From Armatimonadota bacterium (GTDB taxonomy: Bacteria > Armatimonadota > Hebobacteria > CAIYQO01): DNA of 64,000 bases. The notes under the pieces are model-generated. The model had not been told where the DNA came from and did no database searches. It saw only the letters and a list, made by a program, of their open reading frames with translations. Below are positions 8,722 through 18,516 of this stretch, one piece after another (positions within the stretch are counted from its first letter, which is position 1; every line of letters begins with the position of its first letter). Location: the NCBI GenBank assembly GCA_029553475.1, contig JAKPKV010000114.1, forward strand, positions 186,001 through 250,000, read 5' to 3'. The position numbers were made by a program, and so were the translations under genes.

Positions 8722-11700
8722 ATGCGCGTGCTTTTCGTAGTGGCGGTGGTCTGGGCCGCGGCGGCAGCCGTGGCCCAGCAGACGGCGGTGCTGACCTTCG
8801 ATCAGCCGGGGACGGCGGGCATCTGCGGGTATCGGCAGATGTGGGATACGCCGGTGGTGACGGCGGAGGACGGCGTCACCGAGATGCCGGAGGGCGGCTT
8901 TGCGGACCGCCGCCTCATCGCGCCGTGGGCGCCGGCGAAGCGGAAGAATGGCGAGCTGCCGGGCGGGCTGGTGATGGACGCCATCCACCGCAGCCTGCTG
9001 GTGCGCTTCCCCGGCGCGGCGGAGGGCATCGCCGCGCAACTGCAAAAGGGCTACGTCATCGGGAAAGCCGAATTGGTGCTGCCCTTCCTGGACAACGAGC
9101 TGGTGCCGGAGGGGGTGACGGCGATGGGCGGGCGCCCGCCGGCGGACGGCGGCTACCTGTACCGCACGAACTGGGGCGTGCTGGAGCAGTACAAAGCGGA
9201 AGACCCCACCTGGCACGCGGTGGCCTGGGCGCTGCGCAAGCCCTGGATGGCCGATCCCGAGCTCGGCCCCACCTACAACGCCTACCTCAACGGCGCCGGC
9301 TACTGGGCGAAATTCGGCGCGCAGGACGAGGCGCAGGACCGTTTTCCCGCGCGGCTGGGCCCGGTGGAAGTGTCCGGGCGCGCGCCGGAAGGGCGCATGG
9401 ACATCACCGCCACCCTCACCGATCCCGCCTACGGGGCGACGCCCGCCGCGCGCCTGCGCCGGCTGGCGGACTGCGGCTTCCTGCTGAAAAAGCTGGAAAC
9501 CTACGATTACCGCTACTACACCGGCGCCTACGAGTGGGCTACCGGCACCGGCGGCCACGGCCTGCGCATCAAAACGCCGAAACTGGTGGTGACCTTCGCC
9601 CGCTCCGCCCGCGCCCCGCGGCCCGGCGCACTGCCGCCGGCGGCCGACGTGGCGCGGCTGGCGGACGAACTGCGGCAGGCCGGCGCCGGCGGCGCGCCCA
9701 CGGCGGTGATGCCGACGACGGAAGAAATCCTCGCCATCGCCGAGCGGCACAAGTTCAGCAAGCCGGCGTGGATGCCCGAGTGGCAGTGGCGGCGCGTGCA
9801 GGAGCTGAAAGGCTTCACCGACCAGGACAAGGGCGACGTGCCGTTCTGGTACGCCTACGTGCCGGGCTACGCCCGCCGGCTGGGCCACGCGCCGGAGCAG
9901 GTCTACCCCATCTGGCTGGATTACATCCTCAGCAAGCCCTATCGCGGCTGGGATGGCTTCTCCGCCGCCAGCGATACCCTCTTTTGGAACCTGTACCGGG
10001 ACGCCATGCCCGCGCCGGTGCGCGATCATCTGCAGAATAACTGGAAAGCGTGGTCGCTGGACGATCAAAAGACCGAGGAGCTGGACCACCCGCAGGCGAT
10101 GCAACTCTGGTACGGGAATCAGAACAAATATTACCGGGAGACCGGCGACTGGCGCGGCAACACCAGCTTCTACCGCGACGGCTATTGCTACGTCATCTCC
10201 ACCATGAACTTCAATCACACCGCGGCGCTGGGCGCGCTGCTCGGCGGCGACATCGCCGGCTCCGCGCGCATGATGGCCGACGGCCGCCACGGGCTGGAAT
10301 ATTTCCCGCTGCGCCTGTGGACCTGGTACGACGGCACCGCGCAGGAGGCCATTGACCACTACTACTACGCCATCACCTTGAGCGACCAGAAAATGTTCGC
10401 CGACTTCGGCCCCACGCATTTCGACCGGCTGATGGGCCAGAGCTGCCTGGCGAAATCCATGGACGAGCTGATCTCCGCCTATCACCCCGGCCTGCGCCAC
10501 TTCATCAGCACGTCGGGACGCACGTCGGTGCCGAAATACCTGCTGGCGGCGCAGGACGGGCTGCAATATATCGTGCACACCATGAGCAAGAGCGGCGCGC
10601 TGCACGACGTGGACAACCCGGCGCCGCCCTTCAAAACGTCGGTGATTGACGGGCATTTTAGCCCGCGCGAGGCGGCGCTGCAGAGCACCACCGGCCCCTG
10701 GGGCCCGGAGTGGATGGCGAACATGGTGGACGACAAGCCGCTGCCGTTCGAGATGACCACCTCCTTCAAGCAGTGGGGCACGCACCTGCTGCATCCGCTG
10801 TGGCGGCGCACCTACCTGGGGGTGAATTACGGGCTGGCCAGCGGCGATATCCCCGGCGGCATCGTGCAGGTGATGGCCCAGTGGCGGCGCGCGGCGAAGC
10901 AGGTGGACAACATCCAGGAGCTCGGCACCATGACCGTGCGCTGCGGCATCAACGACACCCCGATGGTGAACGCCGCCGCCGGCTGGATGGAGCCGCAGGG
11001 GCAGCAGGCGGTGCTGCAGCACAAAAACAAGCTCATCACCCTCACCAGCCCCTATAAGATGAGCGGGCGCGACGGGGTGAAGAGCCTGCAGACCACCGCC
11101 GCCTTCTACAACTTCCAGCAGCCCGCGCCGGCGTGGGAGATCTACCTTGACGGCGTGCGGGTGGAGACGCTGCCCGCGACCTGCCGGCAGGGCCAGCGCA
11201 TCACCATCAAGGACGGCCTCACCTACATCGGCGTCATCCCGCTGCCGGCGACGAATCTGGGGCGGACGGAGGAGGTGGTGCTGCGCGCCGGCGCGCCGCA
11301 GACGTACGATAACGTGACCACCGCCCCGGCGCTGCAGATTGATGCCTACACCCTGAAACGGGAGGCGGCGCTGGCGACGGACGCCGACTGGACGCCCATT
11401 GACCGCGCCTACGGCGGCTTCGTCATCGAATATGGCGACGACGCCGAGTACGCGGACTTCGCCGCCTTCCAGCGGCACATCGGCGACGCGACGCTGACCG
11501 TGCGCTGGGAGGAGGCCGCGGCGACGGCGCACGTGACCTACGCGAGCGGCGCCGACACGATGGAGATGGGGGTGAAGACGGAGTACCGCGGCGGCGACCA
11601 CCCGTCAACCGAATGCTTCGCCTATCGCCGGGTGAACGGCGCGTGGCCGTATCTGGCGCCGGGGATGGACCGCGACAGCACCTTCACGCAGATGGGCGCC

Positions 11701-12708
11701 ACCGGGCGGCTGGAGAAGGGTGGCGCGGTGCTCACCTGCGAGCCGGGCGTCACCGGCTACCTGCAGGCCGAGCCGGCCAGCGGCACCTACGCCGGCTTCA
11801 ATCCGCTGCCCGACCCGACGCTGTGGTCGCTCAGCGTCCCCGGCGGGGTGACGGTGAAGGCGGACGGCCGCGTGAGCCTGCTGCGCTGCGCCGTGCAGCC
11901 CGCGGCGAACAGGCTGCTGGTGGATTACGGCGTGAAGGACGGGCAGCAGACCCCGGATATGGCCACCGCGCTGCTCGTCTTCGGGCTGAAGGCCGCGCCC
12001 GCGGTGGAAGTGAACGGCAAGGCGGTCGCCGGCCCACTCGCGGCCGTCACCGCCGACGGGCACACCGCCTATGTCGTCCCGCTGCTCGGCGCCGTGCCGG
12101 CGGGCGTGGAGGCCCGCTACGCGCGCGCCCAGCAGCTTTTCGCGCTCCTGGGCAACCGCGAGGAGAAGCCGGTCTTCGTGCAGGACTGGTACATCGCCGG
12201 CCCCTTCTACAATGATTTCCTGGGCAAAGGCTACAAGAAAAACGTCTACGAGCCGGAGCGGGCGCCGGGGACGGTGGACTTGAATGCCACCTACACCGGC
12301 GTGAACGACGAAGGCACAGAGGCGCCGGTGCGCTGGACGCGCCTGCCCGCGGCCGGGCCGCTGGGCAGCGGCCCGGTGAACCTGCTCGACGCGATGAAGC
12401 CCAACAAGGGCGTCTGCGCCTTCCTGTATACGAAGATCACCAGCGACCGCGACCGTCAGGTCACCCTTTACACCGGCAGCGACGAATATATGACGGTGTG
12501 GCTGAACGGCGAGAAGGTGCTCGCCAACCCCTACTACCGCGCGGCGCTGAAGGACCAGGACAAGGCGGTCATCACCCTGAAGACGGGAGAGAACACCGTG
12601 CTGGTGAAGCTCGCCCACGGCTGGGAGGGCTGGAACTACTTCTTCCGCCTGGGCGACGAATTCGGCTTCCCGGTGACGGAGGGGATCAGCTACGGGTTCG
12701 GGGGGTGA
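8722..12708 (+). CDS. Very large secreted protein, paralog of the 29,382-32,885 gene, possibly polysaccharide-active
   Basis: 1,328 residues from the ATG at 8722, which follows AAGGAGCC. It has a short signal peptide (LFVVAVVWAAAAAVAQ). An N-terminal beta module carries IHRSLLVRFPGAAEGIAAQLQKG and is followed by a long, Trp- and Tyr-rich, mostly helical region with GDWRGNTSFYRDGYCYVIST. A C-terminal jelly-roll-like domain contains YTGSDEYMTVWLNGEKVL. The helical core is reminiscent of the alpha/alpha-toroid fold of polysaccharide lyases, but I see no confident catalytic motif. It shares whole blocks with the second giant protein of this window, which lacks the final jelly-roll. The function is unknown; the glycan role is inferred from architecture. 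Confidence 0.75.
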   Translation: MRVLFVVAVVWAAAAAVAQQTAVLTFDQPGTAGICGYRQMWDTPVVTAEDGVTEMPEGGFADRRLIAPWAPAKRKNGELPGGLVMDAIHRSLLVRFPGAAEGIAAQLQKGYVIGKAELVLPFLDNELVPEGVTAMGGRPPADGGYLYRTNWGVLEQYKAEDPTWHAVAWALRKPWMADPELGPTYNAYLNGAGYWAKFGAQDEAQDRFPARLGPVEVSGRAPEGRMDITATLTDPAYGATPAARLRRLADCGFLLKKLETYDYRYYTGAYEWATGTGGHGLRIKTPKLVVTFARSARAPRPGALPPAADVARLADELRQAGAGGAPTAVMPTTEEILAIAERHKFSKPAWMPEWQWRRVQELKGFTDQDKGDVPFWYAYVPGYARRLGHAPEQVYPIWLDYILSKPYRGWDGFSAASDTLFWNLYRDAMPAPVRDHLQNNWKAWSLDDQKTEELDHPQAMQLWYGNQNKYYRETGDWRGNTSFYRDGYCYVISTMNFNHTAALGALLGGDIAGSARMMADGRHGLEYFPLRLWTWYDGTAQEAIDHYYYAITLSDQKMFADFGPTHFDRLMGQSCLAKSMDELISAYHPGLRHFISTSGRTSVPKYLLAAQDGLQYIVHTMSKSGALHDVDNPAPPFKTSVIDGHFSPREAALQSTTGPWGPEWMANMVDDKPLPFEMTTSFKQWGTHLLHPLWRRTYLGVNYGLASGDIPGGIVQVMAQWRRAAKQVDNIQELGTMTVRCGINDTPMVNAAAGWMEPQGQQAVLQHKNKLITLTSPYKMSGRDGVKSLQTTAAFYNFQQPAPAWEIYLDGVRVETLPATCRQGQRITIKDGLTYIGVIPLPATNLGRTEEVVLRAGAPQTYDNVTTAPALQIDAYTLKREAALATDADWTPIDRAYGGFVIEYGDDAEYADFAAFQRHIGDATLTVRWEEAAATAHVTYASGADTMEMGVKTEYRGGDHPSTECFAYRRVNGAWPYLAPGMDRDSTFTQMGATGRLEKGGAVLTCEPGVTGYLQAEPASGTYAGFNPLPDPTLWSLSVPGGVTVKADGRVSLLRCAVQPAANRLLVDYGVKDGQQTPDMATALLVFGLKAAPAVEVNGKAVAGPLAAVTADGHTAYVVPLLGAVPAGVEARYARAQQLFALLGNREEKPVFVQDWYIAGPFYNDFLGKGYKKNVYEPERAPGTVDLNATYTGVNDEGTEAPVRWTRLPAAGPLGSGPVNLLDAMKPNKGVCAFLYTKITSDRDRQVTLYTGSDEYMTVWLNGEKVLANPYYRAALKDQDKAVITLKTGENTVLVKLAHGWEGWNYFFRLGDEFGFPVTEGISYGFGG

Positions 12709-12876
12709 GGCGCGTATCCCGGCGGGCGAGACGCGCGTCGCGCGTCGGCCCCCCCTCCCCCCTGGAGGGCGAGACTCCGTCGAGCCGCGCGCGTAGGGGC
12801 CGGTGGTATATACTCCCATACCTTTGACCGGGTGCCACGGGCATCAGTCTATGCATCACCGATCCCTGCCCCTACG

Positions 12877-12909
12877 CGCAACCCCTCCCCCAACGGGGGA
12901 GGGGTTGCG
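12877..12909. terminator. Perfect GC-rich hairpin between convergent genes
   Basis: CGCAACCCCTCCCCC pairs perfectly with GGGGGAGGGGTTGCG across a 3-nt loop. It lies between the stop of the giant secreted protein and the stop of the minus-strand MraY fusion, in the position of a bidirectional terminator. Similar C/G-rich hairpins occur near 943-975, 32,966-32,994 and 45,961-45,990, so it may equally be a dispersed repeat. Confidence 0.45.
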
Positions 12910-12914
12910 TCTCA

Positions 12915-15900
12915 CTACAGCGGCGCGCCGCGCATCTCCCACGGCCAGCAGGCGCCGAGCAGCTCGCGCAATTCGCCGGCATCGTCGCGGCGGGCCAGCA
13001 GGCTTTCCGCGGTGCGCAGGTACCACTCCATGGCGTCCACCCGCGCCCGGTCCTCGAATTTGCGATAGAAATTGGCGGCGGAGCCGGCGTAGAAGACCAT
13101 TTTCAGGATGGCGGCGGCGTCCAGCGCTTCCGGGGTGACGGTCAGCAGCGGCGGTCCTTCGCCGGGGAGCTGGTCGTGATAGAGAGCGCGCAGGCCCTCC
13201 ACGTCGGCCTCGGACAGATCCGCTTCCGGCGAGTAGAGCAGCGCGGCGAGGTCGAAGGCCGCCGGGCCGAGGGTCGCCTGCTCGAAATCCACCGCGGTGA
13301 CGCGGCCGTCGCCCAGCTGGATATTGCCGGGGGTGCATTCGAAGTGGATGAAGGTTTTCGGCGCCTCCAGCACGGCGCCCACCACCGGTCGCAGCGCCAG
13401 CTCCAGCCGCCCGAGCTGCGCCGGCGTGAGCTGCGCGTGCCGCAGCGCCAGGATGCGGTTGAGGGCGATGGTGATGGCGTTGAGGAAGTAATCCGGGGTG
13501 AGCACTTCCTTCACGATCTTGCGCACCTCGCGCTCCAGCCGCGGCAGCACGGGCAGCACGTGCGTGTAGAGGGTGGTGAGCATCTGCACGCCGCCGCGGA
13601 CCAGCGCCAGCCGTCCCGCGCGGTCGCCGGCGGGCAGCGCCGCCAGCAGGCCGGCCAGGTCCTGCGCGCCCAGGTCTTCCAGGAAGAGCACCGCCTGATG
13701 GGAGCCGAGATAGCCGCCCAGCGGGCGGGGCACCGGCGCCCCCGCTTCGTGGAGGATCTGCAGCACGCCGCGCTCGCGCCGGTAGCAGGCGGAGAAGAAC
13801 GTCACCTGCTGCTCTTCGTAGCACTTCGCGATCAGCCGTTCGGGCAGCGGCGCGTGCGGCGCGATCTGGATGCGGTACAGGGTGTTGCGCGACGGTTTCG
13901 TCAACCGGGTGAACTCCACCACCACTAGCGGCCCCTGCGCCTCCATCGCCAGGCTGAGCTCGGCCGGCGTCAGGCGCAGCAGCTCGGCCAGCTCCAGCGT
14001 GGGCGTGCGCGCCGGCTGCTTGCCCGGCTCCGCCAGCGTCTGCACCCAGCGCAGCGCCTCCAGCAATTCGTCGCGGCGCACGGCGAGGATGGTGTCCATG
14101 CGGCGATACAGGTCCGGGCCGGCGGCGGCGTCCAGCTCGCCCAGCCGCTCCGCCTTGAAGCGCTCGTAATCGAGCAGCTCGCGCAGTTGCTGGGTGTATT
14201 GCATCGCCGTGTCCAGCTCGCGCAGCAGCCGCTCTACCTCGTCGCGCGCGGGCGCGCGCCCCTCGCGCACCGCCTGCTCCAGCTCGCCCACGTGCCCCAT
14301 CACGTGGTGGTACAGCTTGCCGGCCATGTTGCCGATCTGCACCTTCGCGTGCTGGATCTCCACCGGCAGGCCCGGATTGCGCGCCAGCCGTCCGGCGGGC
14401 AGCTGCTCCAGCAGCTTGATCGCCTTCAGGTACTCGTTGCCCTTCAGGTACATCTCGCCGAGCTGCACGGCCAGGCTCTCGCGATTGAGCAGGTTGCGCT
14501 GCGGCACGCGCTCCCATTCCTCCACCGCGCCGTCATAGCGCCGGTTCGCGTAATAGATCTTCCCCAGGGTCACGTGCGCCTCGATTTCGGAGAGGCTGCG
14601 CCAGAGGACCCCCTCGGCGGCGTTGGCGTTCACCATCGTCTCGGTGATGTCGGTGTAATACTCGACGGCGTAGCGCGGGCAGCCGAAAATCGTCACCGGC
14701 AGCCCTTTGTAGAGCGTCAGCACGCGCTCGGAGGCGCCGTCCACCGCCTCCAGGCCGAGGAAGTAGTTCGCCTGCACCGCTTTCTGTACCGCCGCCATCA
14801 GCAAAAAGACGGCCTGCAGCACCAATCCGAGCACCCAGAACCAGCCGGCGGGGGTGGCGCCGTAGGCGGCGGGGAAGGCGAGGATGCCCAGCGCGGCGAT
14901 GAGGACGCCGGTGAAGCCGTACAGGCCGAGAATCTGCCACGGCCCCCAGTTCAGCGCCTGGAAATGGTGGTGCAGCGGCGTCACCAGGAAGGGACGAAAC
15001 TCCTCGGTGGTCTGGTGGCGCAGCAGGCGGATGGGCCCGCGGAAGATGCGCAGCACCGACATCTGAATCATCACCGAGAGCGTGGTGATGATGAAGAGCG
15101 CGCCGAAGAGGAGCAGCAGCCACTCGGTGGCGGAGAGCAGCGCCAGCGCCCCCAGCGCCGCCCCCATGCCCAGCGCGCCGGTGTCGCCCATGATGATCTT
15201 CGCCGAGGGCAGGTTGAAGAGCAGAAAACCGAGGACGGCGGCGATGGCGAGCAGCGGCAGCAGCGCGGGGGTGGTCTCGTGGCGCAGCAGCGCGGCCAGC
15301 ACCAGGTAGCCGGCGAAGGACACGAGCAGGCTGGAGCCGGCCAGCCCGTCCAGCCCGTCAATGAGATTGGCCGCGTTGGACGCCCCCACCAGCACGAGAA
15401 TCCCAAAAAGCCAGAAGAAGGCGTAGAACGGCACCCAGCCGACGAAGGGCAGGAAGACGGCGGTGGCGTGCTGGCCCGGCACCTCGCGCAGGTGGATGAT
15501 GAGCGCGGTGAAGATGATGGCGGCGACGAGCTGCGGCAGCAGTTTCGCCCGCTCGCTCAATCCCCGCGCGGCGGTGATTTTGCGCCAGTCGTCAATGAAG
15601 CCGATGGCGGCGAACACCAGGCCGCACGCCAGCCAGACCCAGGGGAGCGGCGGCGCGGCGGAGGTCTCCGCCCCGGCGCGGGGCGCGAGGGCGGCGGCGC
15701 ACGCCACCCCGGCCAGCAGCGCGCCGAAGATGGCCACCCCGCCGCCGAGGGGTTTCTTGCGGCGCGGGTAGTGGCGATACACCTGCTCTTTGCCTTCCTT
15801 GCGCTCCTGCGAGCCGAATCGCGGACGGCTCTCCCGCCCTGGACGGGCCAGATACAGGATGAAACGCGTGCCGAGCACACTGGCGAGCAGCGTGACCACG

Positions 15901-15935
15901 GCCAGCAGCAGATAACGGACGGTCTCCGACATCAC
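12915..15935 (-). CDS. Fusion of MraY-like phospho-sugar transferase, TPR region and APH-type phosphotransferase
   Basis: 1,006 residues. Residues 1-380 are a polytopic MraY/WecA-superfamily enzyme with RRKKPLGGGVAIF, the FIDDWRK aspartates, SNAANLIDGLDGLAG, IIMGDTGALGMG and, characteristic of MraY, TPLHHHFQALNW. Residues 420-560 hold helical TPR-like repeats. Residues 640-980 resemble an aminoglycoside/choline phosphotransferase, with FIHFECTPGNI near 860 as catalytic loop and VDFEQA as metal loop. The usual catalytic Asp of HxDxxxxN is Glu here. MraY makes lipid I on the cytoplasmic membrane face. No mur genes are adjacent, so this may be a specialised lipid-linked sugar transferase rather than the essential MraY. 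Confidence 0.85.
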   Translation of the reverse strand: MMSETVRYLLLAVVTLLASVLGTRFILYLARPGRESRPRFGSQERKEGKEQVYRHYPRRKKPLGGGVAIFGALLAGVACAAALAPRAGAETSAAPPLPWVWLACGLVFAAIGFIDDWRKITAARGLSERAKLLPQLVAAIIFTALIIHLREVPGQHATAVFLPFVGWVPFYAFFWLFGILVLVGASNAANLIDGLDGLAGSSLLVSFAGYLVLAALLRHETTPALLPLLAIAAVLGFLLFNLPSAKIIMGDTGALGMGAALGALALLSATEWLLLLFGALFIITTLSVMIQMSVLRIFRGPIRLLRHQTTEEFRPFLVTPLHHHFQALNWGPWQILGLYGFTGVLIAALGILAFPAAYGATPAGWFWVLGLVLQAVFLLMAAVQKAVQANYFLGLEAVDGASERVLTLYKGLPVTIFGCPRYAVEYYTDITETMVNANAAEGVLWRSLSEIEAHVTLGKIYYANRRYDGAVEEWERVPQRNLLNRESLAVQLGEMYLKGNEYLKAIKLLEQLPAGRLARNPGLPVEIQHAKVQIGNMAGKLYHHVMGHVGELEQAVREGRAPARDEVERLLRELDTAMQYTQQLRELLDYERFKAERLGELDAAAGPDLYRRMDTILAVRRDELLEALRWVQTLAEPGKQPARTPTLELAELLRLTPAELSLAMEAQGPLVVVEFTRLTKPSRNTLYRIQIAPHAPLPERLIAKCYEEQQVTFFSACYRRERGVLQILHEAGAPVPRPLGGYLGSHQAVLFLEDLGAQDLAGLLAALPAGDRAGRLALVRGGVQMLTTLYTHVLPVLPRLEREVRKIVKEVLTPDYFLNAITIALNRILALRHAQLTPAQLGRLELALRPVVGAVLEAPKTFIHFECTPGNIQLGDGRVTAVDFEQATLGPAAFDLAALLYSPEADLSEADVEGLRALYHDQLPGEGPPLLTVTPEALDAAAILKMVFYAGSAANFYRKFEDRARVDAMEWYLRTAESLLARRDDAGELRELLGACWPWEMRGAPL

Positions 15936-15983
15936 GCTTATGATACCGCGCGGATGCGGGAGCGTCCAGCGCGCCTACCTGTG

Positions 15984-16508
15984 GCGGGTCGTCACGCTGT
16001 ACCGTGCCTCGTCCATCGTCGGGAACGCCGTCCCTGGCGTTCCGGGTCGCTGGTGACCGCGGGCGGCTCGACAAAATGAACACCGGAACGCCACGGAGGG
16101 CGTTCCCTACGCTGGACGCGGCACGGTACAGCGTGACGACCCGCTACAGTTAGGGATTAGGGGGTCGTTACGTTGTCGCTTGTTCTTCGCATCCGTTTAC
16201 GCGTCTTGTCGGGAATGTCCCGCCGAGGCATTCCCCTGCGTGACGCCGAGGCAGATGTGATCGGCGTGTAGAGTTTGGTAGCGGATACAACCGCGCACCG
16301 TTTCGGGAATGCCACAGCGGGACATTCCCGACAAGCGCCGGTAGCGATGGTGCAGGCACGGTCTAGCGTGACGACCCGCTACAATTAGGGGTTGGGGCGC
16401 GCACGACGGTTTGCCTGGCAAGCTACGGCGCGACAACCGGCTATCCCCAACCCCTCACCCCTAATCCCGACGCTGGACGCGGCACGGTCTAGCGTGACGA
16501 CCCGCTAC
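15984..16508. repeat. Cluster of long inverted and direct repeats
   Basis: A 25-bp arm at 15984-16008 is perfectly complementary to 16120-16144 (GGCACGGTACAGCGTGACGA and five further bases). The same GGCACGGTCTAGCGTGACGA sequence recurs directly at 16355 and 16481. Between the copies lie further palindromes built on GAACGCC/GGCGTTC and TCGGGAATGTCCCGC. Each copy is followed by an A/TTAGGG-rich segment or by the next gene. The same family flanks the insertion sequence at 38,327-39,350. There is no gene in this interval. Confidence 0.75.
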
Positions 16509-16510
16509 AC

Positions 16511-17587
16511 CTACCGGCGCATGCGCTGCACCTCGCCGATGGCGAGCACGGTGACGACCCAGGCGGCGAGGAGCTGCAGGCAGACGGTGAGGGGGGCAAA
16601 AAGCGCGGCGAGCAGCTCGGTTTGCGCCCTCGTCAGGCCGGCGATGGGGAAGTCCCCGAGATTGTTCTCGAACAGCACGGCCAGCGCGACGATGGGATTG
16701 CCGAGGAGCAGCAGCTCCAGGTCAAACAGCATCGCGGCGCCGGGCAGGTAGAGGAGCAGGCACACCGCGACGGCGCTGACGCCCCACAGCGCCAGGTTCA
16801 CCAGCCGGGGCATGCGGTGGCGCAGCACGAGGGTGAGCAGCACGGAGATGACGGTGGCGGGCGCCGCCGCCAGCGTGAGCAGCGTGCCGACGGTGAGGAG
16901 CAGCTGCAGGATGATTTCGCCGTCGGCGGAATGAAAGCCCTCCATCAGCCTGGCGCCCACCGGCAGCAGGCCCAGCCAGGCCAGGCAGCCGGCATAGGCG
17001 AGCACCACGGCGGTGGTGGTTTTGGCGAAGCGCGCGGAGCAGTAGATGCCGATGGCGCCGAACATCGCCACCGCGGCGACGATGACGGCCAGCGACCAGC
17101 AGAACTGCGCCGGGTCCACCCCGCCGAGGAAAAAGGAGATGGCGCCCACCGGCAAGCCGCAGAGCAGGATGATGACCACGAAGCTCAGCGAGGAGAGCAT
17201 CTTGCCCAGCACCAGGTTGGCGCTGGTGAGGCGGGTGAGGAGCAGCAATTCCAGCGTCTGCTGCTCGCGCTCGATGGAGATGGCGCCGGCGGTGAGCGCG
17301 GGGGCGATGAGCGCGCAGAGGATGCCCTCCACGATCATCAGCCCGACGAACAGCCCGTGGCCCAGCTCCGCCATGTGCATGCCGACGTCGGTGACATCGC
17401 CATAGCTGACGTCCCCCCACCCCGACACGAGGATGAGCAGGCCGATAGCGATGGTCAGCCCGGTGACGATGAAGAGCAGGATGGGCGCGCGGATGCCGCG
17501 CATGCGCGAGCGCATCTCCTTCATGAGCACCGGCAGCGAGATGGCGCGCTCCAGGCGCGCGAGCAGCGGCGATGCGGCAGTGGCCAT
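16511..17587 (-). CDS. ABC-2 type transporter permease
   Basis: The start at 17587 is chosen because ACGGAGGACCCG precedes the ATG. 358 residues. Six or more membrane helices are visible, beginning after a cytoplasmic segment PVLMKEMRSRMRG that is typical of permeases of the GldF/NosY type. The stretch SIEREQQTLELLLLTRLTSANLVLGK is the conserved ABC-2 coupling region. No ATPase subunit gene is adjacent, so the partner must be encoded elsewhere. The substrate is unknown. It starts 29 nt after the stop of the upstream prepilin-like gene and may be cotranscribed with it. Confidence 0.88.
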   Translation of the reverse strand: MATAASPLLARLERAISLPVLMKEMRSRMRGIRAPILLFIVTGLTIAIGLLILVSGWGDVSYGDVTDVGMHMAELGHGLFVGLMIVEGILCALIAPALTAGAISIEREQQTLELLLLTRLTSANLVLGKMLSSLSFVVIILLCGLPVGAISFFLGGVDPAQFCWSLAVIVAAVAMFGAIGIYCSARFAKTTTAVVLAYAGCLAWLGLLPVGARLMEGFHSADGEIILQLLLTVGTLLTLAAAPATVISVLLTLVLRHRMPRLVNLALWGVSAVAVCLLLYLPGAAMLFDLELLLLGNPIVALAVLFENNLGDFPIAGLTRAQTELLAALFAPLTVCLQLLAAWVVTVLAIGEVQRMRR

Positions 17588-17616
17588 CGGGTCCTCCGTG
17601 AGCATCCGCCGTGGTT

Positions 17617-18516
17617 TCACGGCAGCGTCAGTCCGTCCAGCGGCCGCGGTTTGCGGCAGACGATGGAAACGTGCCCCGTCCCGGCGGGATTGCCGAAGGT
17701 GTAGGTGGTATCCACCTTCTCGCCGGCGGCGTCGGTGTAGCAATACAGCGCGAAGGCTTTGCCCTTGCCGGGGCTGATGGTCAGGTCGGCCGTGGCGAGC
17801 ACCAGCCCCGCCTCCGGGGGCGCCGCGCCGCCGGCGGCGGAGACGGCGGCGGTGATCGCGGCGCCGCCGTCATTCACCAGCAGCACCGCGCCGCCTTCCT
17901 CCACCGCGCCGTCCGCGCCGGCGGCGTCATCGGCGGCGCGGTAGGTGATCGTCTCGCGCAGCGCGCCGAAGGAAAACAGGGTGCCCTCGTCGCCGCTGCC
18001 CCAGATCACCGGCGAGGACGCCGCCGGGAACTGCTGCACGTGGCCGTCCACGAAGCTGGCGACGTAGCCCTTCGCGTGGCGCGCCATGTCCACGTCGCCG
18101 GCGTCTTCCAGCAGGCCGGTGGTGGCGTCGGCGGTCACCACCACCTTCTGCGGCTCCTTCACGTCGCCCATCGCCACCCCGTAGAGGTAGAAGTTCATCG
18201 CCACTTCAGGGTCGTCGGGGGTGCCGCCGCGGTTGGTGCTGGGGCAGTTGAAGAGTTTCCCATCGGCGTGGTTGGCGATGTCCGCGCGCCAGACCTTCGG
18301 GTCGGGCTCGCCCATCACCCCGGGGAAATATTCCTTGTTGTCCTGAATGAGCATCTGGAAAGCCATGGCGAGCTGCCGCTGATTGCTCATGCAGGTGGTC
18401 TGCCAGGCTTTTTCGCGGACGCGGGCGAAGACGGGGAAGAGCAGGGCGGCCAGGATGAGGATGATGGCGATGACCACCAACAGCTCAATCAGGGTGAAGG
18501 CGCGAACGCGGCCCAT
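17617..18516 (-). CDS. Prepilin-type N-terminal domain protein, short paralog
   Basis: 299 residues. The leader [18 protein letters not shown] is followed by LFPVFARVREKAWQTTC. An H-x9-DG motif appears as RHAKGYVASFVDGHV near residue 150. The C-terminal 120 residues are beta-rich, Ala/Gly-rich and unlike those of the neighbouring paralogs. The ATG is preceded by AAAGGAGCC. It is the last of three consecutive prepilin-like genes on this strand and probably encodes an exported, cell-surface protein. Confidence 0.85.
   Translation of the reverse strand: MGRVRAFTLIELLVVIAIILILAALLFPVFARVREKAWQTTCMSNQRQLAMAFQMLIQDNKEYFPGVMGEPDPKVWRADIANHADGKLFNCPSTNRGGTPDDPEVAMNFYLYGVAMGDVKEPQKVVVTADATTGLLEDAGDVDMARHAKGYVASFVDGHVQQFPAASSPVIWGSGDEGTLFSFGALRETITYRAADDAAGADGAVEEGGAVLLVNDGGAAITAAVSAAGGAAPPEAGLVLATADLTISPGKGKAFALYCYTDAAGEKVDTTYTFGNPAGTGHVSIVCRKPRPLDGLTLP

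Noticed and set aside
8497-11601. Minus-strand open frame of over 1,000 codons
   Set aside because: Antisense shadow of the giant secreted protein; composition is non-protein-like.
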